Assembly: GCF_036669915.1 (NCBI RefSeq)
Contig: NC_089314.1
Span: forward strand, 30,471,592-30,535,591
Direction: 5' to 3'
Source of the DNA: Pocillopora verrucosa
Lineage: Eukaryota > Cnidaria > Anthozoa > Scleractinia > Pocilloporidae
Length of the DNA: 64,000 nucleotides
Part shown: piece after piece, positions 58,469-64,000 of the stretch
How the letters are laid out: each line of letters starts with the position of its first letter
Numbering within the stretch: the stretch's first letter is position 1
Notes under the pieces: generated by a model
Seen by the model: only the letters and a program-made list of their open reading frames with translations
Databases searched by the model: none
What the model was told of the DNA's origin: nothing
Made by a program: the position numbers and the translations under genes

Positions 58469-58477
58469 CATATAAAC
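58469..58477 (+). promoter_or_regulatory. TATA-like box of peptide gene copy 4
   Basis: CATATAAAC, about 87 bp upstream of the ATG at 58561. Confidence 0.5.
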
Positions 58478-58560
58478 GGAGCACACGGTTTCCAATTCAC
58501 TGAAATCATAGCTGAGAATTAAGAGTTGTTATAGCAGTGGACGTTCGAAGAAGCTTTAAC

Positions 58561-59822
58561 ATGAAAACTTCAACCATGACTTCGACTCTTTGTTTCTTTT
58601 TTATTTTGTCTTCATTTCTCCAGTTCTCGGACGCATTTGTCTCTAACCAAGTTGGTAGAAGATCTTCTAAGGTAGGTATTGAATACTTTTTATTTCATCT
58701 CTGAGAAATTGTTTTGTCAATGGCAACGTTTAGTACCGGTAAAATGGACTTTAGTGAGTTATGTCTTAAATTTGGGGGCATCACTTTTACTTCAGAGCAA
58801 TGAGATTTACTTTATAAACAATATTTTCCTCCTTATTACAAACTTTTCTTTGACTACTGGTTCACTGGTGCACAGGCCATCACTTCCGTCAGTGATCTAC
58901 GGTGAATATATCAGTACGGTTCAAATAACTTACCGTAGTTATTCGGTTATAAGGCGCACCGTTTTTTTCAAGAAATTCCTAATTTCTACTAAAAATTACC
59001 GCCAAAGTTTGGGTGCGTCTTATAGGCGAATATTTTCCGAAACAATTTTTTTTATCACAGTTACTGGTACGATTTCAAGCAAATAAAAGGACACACAGTG
59101 TTGAGCATTGACTTTTATAAATATGGCGGTTCTGAAAAGACAAGTGAATTCAAATTTGCATAGATATGTTACGTGCTCGAGAGCGCGTGCTTAGTAATTT
59201 GATACGTCACAAAACGAAACGAAAATAAACAAGCGAAGAGATAAATACCTTCTTCATCCATTCAGCCTTTTTTGTGCACTGCGACCTGCATTCTTGGCGG
59301 TACGTTAATTCTTGTTTAATCAAGGCTTTTGTTTGTGCGCGTGGTCGCGTGTGCGACAATTCTGCTTTTGTTAATTAACGGTAAACTAAAATCAATAGGC
59401 GACTTTTTCGCTTTTTTGTAAGTTTATGAAAGAATTTACAATAAACTTGACCGATCTTTACTCCCCGAACAACGGTGCGCCTTATAACCAAGTATTTCAG
59501 CGATTTTCTCAGTTTGAAAACATGCAATAATGAAGTTGCCGAATTGGGGGTGCGTCTTATAGCCGAGTGCGCCTTATAACCGAATAACTACGGTAATTCT
59601 ACGTATTCTAGTTCTAGGTATTCCAAGTAATACTTAGACTTCGTAAAGCACTCCCTAAATAAAACCCTATTTTCTTTATTCTTAAAGCATGAAAGAAATC
59701 TTCAAGATATTTGCCGGTTAGCCTACGAACAATGTGGTGCCCTGGGACCTGAGCAGCAATCACGTGACTCAATGGCTGAAGACGCTAGGCTCAAGAGAAG
59801 AGACATTGAGTTTTTTTATTGA
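58561..59822 (+). CDS. Secreted neuropeptide-like precursor, copy 4
   Basis: Exon 1 (58561-58671, 37 codons) and exon 2 (59688-59822, 44 codons plus TGA) join in phase 0; donor AAG|GTAGGT, acceptor TTTATTCTTAAAG. The 81-residue product has a signal peptide (STLCFFFILSSFLQFSD) then AFVSNQVGRR, predicted to give FVSNQV-amide, then SSK at the intron. Exon 2 is HERNLQDICRLAYEQCGALG and an acidic/basic tail with KRR; the two Cys are six residues apart as in copies 2 and 3. A second in-frame ATG (codon 6) would also leave a signal peptide. The intron carries a 665-bp TIR transposon. The peptide part is one residue different from copy 3 (FVGNQV), while the exon 2 part is closest to copies 2 and 5. 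Confidence 0.77.
58931..59595. mobile_element. TIR transposon (MITE) in intron of peptide gene copy 4
   Basis: Perfect 29-bp terminal inverted repeats at 58931-58959 and 59567-59595 (starting TACCGTAGTTATTCGG). The element is flanked by, or ends in, TA on both sides, as with Tc1/mariner-type TA target duplications. Words like GCGTCTTATA recur inside. No transposase coding. Perfect TIRs suggest recent mobility. Confidence 0.9.
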
Positions 59823-62070
59823 TGAGCGAAAATAGCACAATTCACGGCGCCATCGAAGAAAATTGTTGTTTCTGTAGCGTTTTAGCGTTGAAAGAGGAAG
59901 TTTGATCATTAAAGAGACTGAAAAAAAGAGCGAAGTACGTAGTGTTACATCATGCAAAGTTTCATTTCTTGTGGACTAAGCAAGTCTATCGAACTCTTGA
60001 ATTGAAAATAAATTTGTGGTTAGGAATTCGGGCCTTACGCAACCATGAAGCCACCAAGCAGGAAATAGATGCATGGGAAATTAATAGTTTTCATTAACAA
60101 AACAGTACATCCACTAGCCTGTATAACAAGCAATTTAGTGAGTACTATTCGAATGCTTTGCCAGATTTCTCGCGCTTTTTACCTGGTTTACTGAGAATCC
60201 GTGACTTGTAAAAGAAAAAGGTACGAATGTGTTGCTCACTGCGACAAAGCCAATTCCAATTTTCGCTATAAAAACATTGCCCTCATATGCATATGAAATT
60301 TACTTAAAAGAGGTGTGTAAATTTTATGAAAAGTGCGCCTAGATTTTACCGTCACGAGCGACTGGGGACACGCCTATGTGAGTCTAATTATAAGTGAGCT
60401 TCAATAATATATTTCACTCCTTTTATTTCTTTAGAAAGTTTAAACAATTATACCCTTAAACATTGAATACATTTTCTGTGTTAATTACAGAACCTAAAAA
60501 ACGCTAAAGAAAAACTCCCTGAGGACTTTGTCCAATCAATACGCAATTTAAATTTACTGTATAATTTAAGGATACTTCAAATCGAAAGTTGGAGTAATCA
60601 ATTATGTTTCTCTTGTCAGGGTTAAGAGGTCATCTATTAGTCACTAAGAATACTTAACATTGATAGAATTTTGTCTTGAGAGACGCTGGAAGGTCTGTTT
60701 GAGAGCCTACAGAGGATGGTTCACGCTGAGATCAGTGTACATCATAATTTTTAAGCGGTGCTGGTGAACAACAAATTAGAAAGACGATCTGATTATGAAC
60801 GATTGACAGATGCAAATATTTAAGAATCATTTGGTTAATCAAAGAATAACGATGATCTTCAAGTATACTCTTTTTGCTTCTTTTTCATCTCCTATTTTCT
60901 CAGAATTGAGTCATGGGAATTCTTGTTAAAAATTGGTGAACAATTTTATGAAAGATTTCACCCTATCTATGACTAAACGAGGTTACGTGGTCATAAGTTT
61001 GACTCAGAAAGATATTCCTGAATTGTGTTGAAAACTGACAAGGTGTCGGTCAAGGAATATTGGTTATAGGCAGTTATCATTTCAGACCGGTGGTAAATGA
61101 CAAGAGGAAATGAACTAATTTAAACCTGAATTGGCAGCGATATTAAGGCACTTTTAAAATATTAAAATATCACATTCTGGAAATCGAATCGTCACTATAC
61201 GAGGTGCGAGCGTTAAAGGTAAGTTTGCTCGCTTGTAAACTGTCTCATGATACAGAGATCATTTTAAAATTTTTAGCCATGGGATTGATCAAGACTCATT
61301 TCAATGCTGATATTTGGCTTTTTCAAAACCGCATTTAAAACTAGTTTCCTAACAAGTTTAAACCACGATCTTTATTTTGACATTTGGATCGACCATTTGG
61401 CATCTAGTCCTCCATGTCACTCTAAACACCCAACCTGCCTCAATGTTTACTTTTTTCCAATCTGATTCATACTCGTTATGCATCACTAAAATCAGTGAGA
61501 AAACTAGGATAAAATATCTCCAACATGTCCCTCGTTTTTATTTCTACCTCGTATGGAGTTCACCAAGGGTTTTATTCGCAGATAATATTCTTAATCTTTT
61601 TTAGATTCATTTGAATGTTTTATTACACTTAAGAAATCTCTCATAGCCCAAAGCGCGTTTATCGATTTCTGAGCGTAGTCATGAAAACCCATCAATTTCG
61701 TTTTTTTGGAAATTCCTGTCAAAACTTACGATCAAAATATCTGTGGAGAGTTTGCTGAATGTCTGTTTCCATCGCCCTTTCAAAAATCTTTAACCACCTT
61801 GACAAAAAAGGCGTACTGTTATAAATTTACATAATTAATCTGTTTGCAGCTTAAAAAAAAATTAAGATATCCAAGGTGTTAAAAGTATTCATGTTTTTCT
61901 TTTCTCTTTCGTATTCTTTTTCATTATTCATTTAGATTTGTTTGCTTGCTTTTCTTTCTAAATGTTTCACTTTTGAATCAAAGTAGGAAGATCATTGATT
62001 TAATGGGCTGCTTAAAACAGGCCTGTTTCTGATAAACAAGCGTGCGCTAAAATGTTTTTTTTTAATTAAA
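59823..62070. other. Intergenic, no gene seen
   Basis: AT-rich DNA with no recognised coding sequence. I looked for another peptide-family member downstream and did not find one. Confidence 0.4.
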
Positions 62071-63553
62071 ACTTCGCTCGCTCGAAATTGAAACTTCGCT
62101 CGCTCTTTCACTACGAACAAATTGTTTGAGAAAATTCAGACATTAAATGAATGAAAGTTCCATTGTTCAGTTTACCTGTAACGGCGTATGTAATATAAAT
62201 AAATGTTATTATTTTTTTCTTAGAGGGCACGGTAATGAATCCTGCAATCTGATTGGTTCTCAACCCAGTCAGTATTTTCCTATCTCTGCCCACGGGCACG
62301 GTAACGCTTTCGTGAGTCGCCAAGTACATCCCAAATTTCGTTGCCATTTTTCATAAATATATCTCGTTTTTCCGGCTGGGCAGTATTTTTAAGCAAACAC
62401 GTCGGTCACTACCTCAAGCCGATAAATAACTTGTGAATCCTCTCTTTTCTCTCTCTCAAATCACTGTGGTTGACAGAAAAATATTGGTTTCAGAAAGAAT
62501 TTGTTTAAGCAATAGTGTCATTACGTTTGTTGACTAGCGGCCTAAAAACCGTCTGCAATTAATTTTAATCGTTCACAAAAAGTATCTAGAAAGTTAAAAC
62601 GTGAGGTATTTGGTTACAGTTAAACTGAACGAAGGAACTTCATTCATTTAATATCTGAATTTTCTCAAACAATTTGTTGGTGGTGAAAGAGCGAACAAAG
62701 TTTTATATTCAGTTTTACAACAAATATACGCTCTCGGTGAGTCTTTCCGAGTCTGTTCAATTTAGACATTTGTACCGTAAATTGTACTACAGAAACTGAA
62801 GGAATTTACTGAGAAAAGGCCGCATTAAATCCCCTTGTGTCTCATTGGAGTGTGCCATTCGAATTTAGTTTTTGTGGAGGAAAGACTAGATTTACACACG
62901 CCATTGCAGCAAACAAACGAGCAAACTCTCACGACTTCAAAATAAAAAATTTGAATTTACTCACAATTACTTTCCTCGCCGTTTACTTAGTGAACAGAGG
63001 TAAATCTTCGTACATGAATGAATCGTCGATGAGAGTGAATAATACTTTCCGTTAGATCATTGAGTGTTTTTGAAGAAAACATTGGCATGTGTGACAGTTC
63101 TTGCCAAACTAGTTTCGTTGTTTTTCAAATGTTCTTGCGCTTTTTCTTTTCTTACGCGCTCTCTAATTGACAGGTGTCAGATTGTGACAGATACTTGTAA
63201 AAATAATGTTTCAAAGTTTGTTTGGAAGCCTTTTAAATGACCTTCATCGTTACGCAAATGAAAATGTTTCGGTGAGGCATCTCTCTTTAATTTGCATCAC
63301 CTCTATTTTAACTATCATTTACTCGCTCAAAAATTGTTCAGTTTATGGAAGATCTTGCCGTATTTACAGCCCTAAATCATTCGGGTTCTTTCGGAAAGAA
63401 TTTCGTCAAGTTTAAAAAAATAAATATGTTATTTACCGGCTAAGGATCAGTCCGTATGGTGAAAAACTGTGACCTCGGTCTTGGAAATGCTGTATTTTCA
63501 AGACCTCGTTCACAGTTTTTCACCATACGGACCTCCCAGCCGGCAAATAACAT
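62071..63553. repeat. Large repeat, copy B (inverted relative to 47.4-48.7 kb)
   Basis: From about 62205 to 63553 this is the reverse complement of copy A, including the end hairpin (63424-63553). In front of it, 62071-62180 repeats a part of copy A in direct orientation (ACTTCGCTCGCTCTTTCAC to GTTCAGTTTACCTGTAAC), which is also present inverted at about 62620-62710, so copy B has an extra partial duplication. The frame at 62837-63055 corresponds to the one in copy A. Confidence 0.85.
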
Positions 63554-63764
63554 GTATATATCATAACCGGCGACAGTTCTACTTCGAGCTCCACGACAAA
63601 TTTAAATTTATCGGTACTCTAAATCGGTTCTGTGATCACCTTAATTACCATCACATGGAAGTGATAATTACAAATGTGATATTTCTTTTGATCTTCGTTG
63701 TATTGGGCTATCGAACGTTTGACGTCTTCTCGTCCTCAATGAGACTCTTAATCAGTTTATGAAG

Positions 63765-64000
63765 GGGGTAAGTTCAACTTAGAGAGAAAGTTTCTCAAGA
63801 CACTGTGGTGCTGCGTCAGAGTATAACAGGGAAGTTTAGTATTATGAACCGAGTCGACAAAATAAATCGACCACTGTAAAGAGTTCCAAAGCCGACGTTC
63901 GAGCGTTTCGAGCCCTTCGTCATTCGCTCTGACAAAGGGCCAACGCTCGAAACGTCAGCTTTGAAACTCTTTAGGGTGGCCCAGTTACGTTGCCAACGCA
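63765..64000. mobile_element. Foldback MITE copy, cut by the window end
   Basis: Starts near GGGGGTAAGTT, continues with GTATAACAGGGAAGTTTAG and the two hairpin arms (about 63845-63915 and 63935-64000) sharing CTCGAAACGTCAGCTTTGAA. Confidence 0.8.

Noticed and set aside
41321..59822. Peptide family as venom toxins
   Set aside because: Only two Cys, a short peptide right after the signal with an amidation and dibasic site, and no toxin scaffold; a signalling peptide fits better, though a defence role cannot be excluded.

Overview
The window is AT-rich animal DNA with intron-split genes, canonical GT-AG splice sites plus one AT-AC site, AATAAA signals, and many non-LTR retrotransposon pieces, foldback MITEs and tRNA-derived SINEs. 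The proteins (a CIAO2B homologue, an ANKAR-like ankyrin/armadillo protein, a divergent class A GPCR) and the repeat style, especially a foldback family seen here about six times, point to a cnidarian, most likely a stony coral or other hexacorallian. The organism is inferred, not proven.

Left part (1-26 kb): an orphan, LP-motif-rich gene on the minus strand (313-2445) whose C-terminus appears frameshifted; two orphan plus-strand genes with large terminal exons (9319-10574 and about 13977-15178); a four-exon CIAO2B gene (16331-19642) whose first intron is a U12-type AT-AC intron and carries a 5'-truncated LINE; and a two-exon ANKAR-like gene on the minus strand (24922-21757).

Middle (27-37 kb): mobile-element territory. 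It holds a nearly full-length but dead APE-type LINE (27.05-29.86 kb), a recombinase-like relic, a run of degenerate minus-strand tRNA-like units (31.8-33.4 kb), a 60-bp minisatellite, and a TIR element at 34.6-35.0 kb.

Right part (37.6-64 kb): an intronless class A GPCR (38605-37619), then the most interesting content, a cluster of small two-exon genes for secreted, neuropeptide-like precursors. Each has a signal peptide, directly followed by F-x-x-N-x(1-2)-V-G-[K/R]-R (a predicted amidated hexa- or heptapeptide), a phase-0 intron after a Lys codon, and in most members a second exon with C-x6-C. I find two minus-strand copies (42.1 and 45.7 kb), two plus-strand copies (52.0 and 58.6 kb), one dead copy (55.6-56.1 kb) and one possible relic (46.4 kb). 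The four intact copies have a TATA-like box about 85-105 bp upstream of the ATG. The plus-strand block lies between two inverted copies of a ~1.35-kb repeat (47.4-48.7 and 62.2-63.55 kb), so the orientation switch may result from an inversion. Layout of signal peptide, amidated peptide and two-Cys tail resembles bilaterian SIFamide and luqin/RYamide precursors, but homology is not shown.
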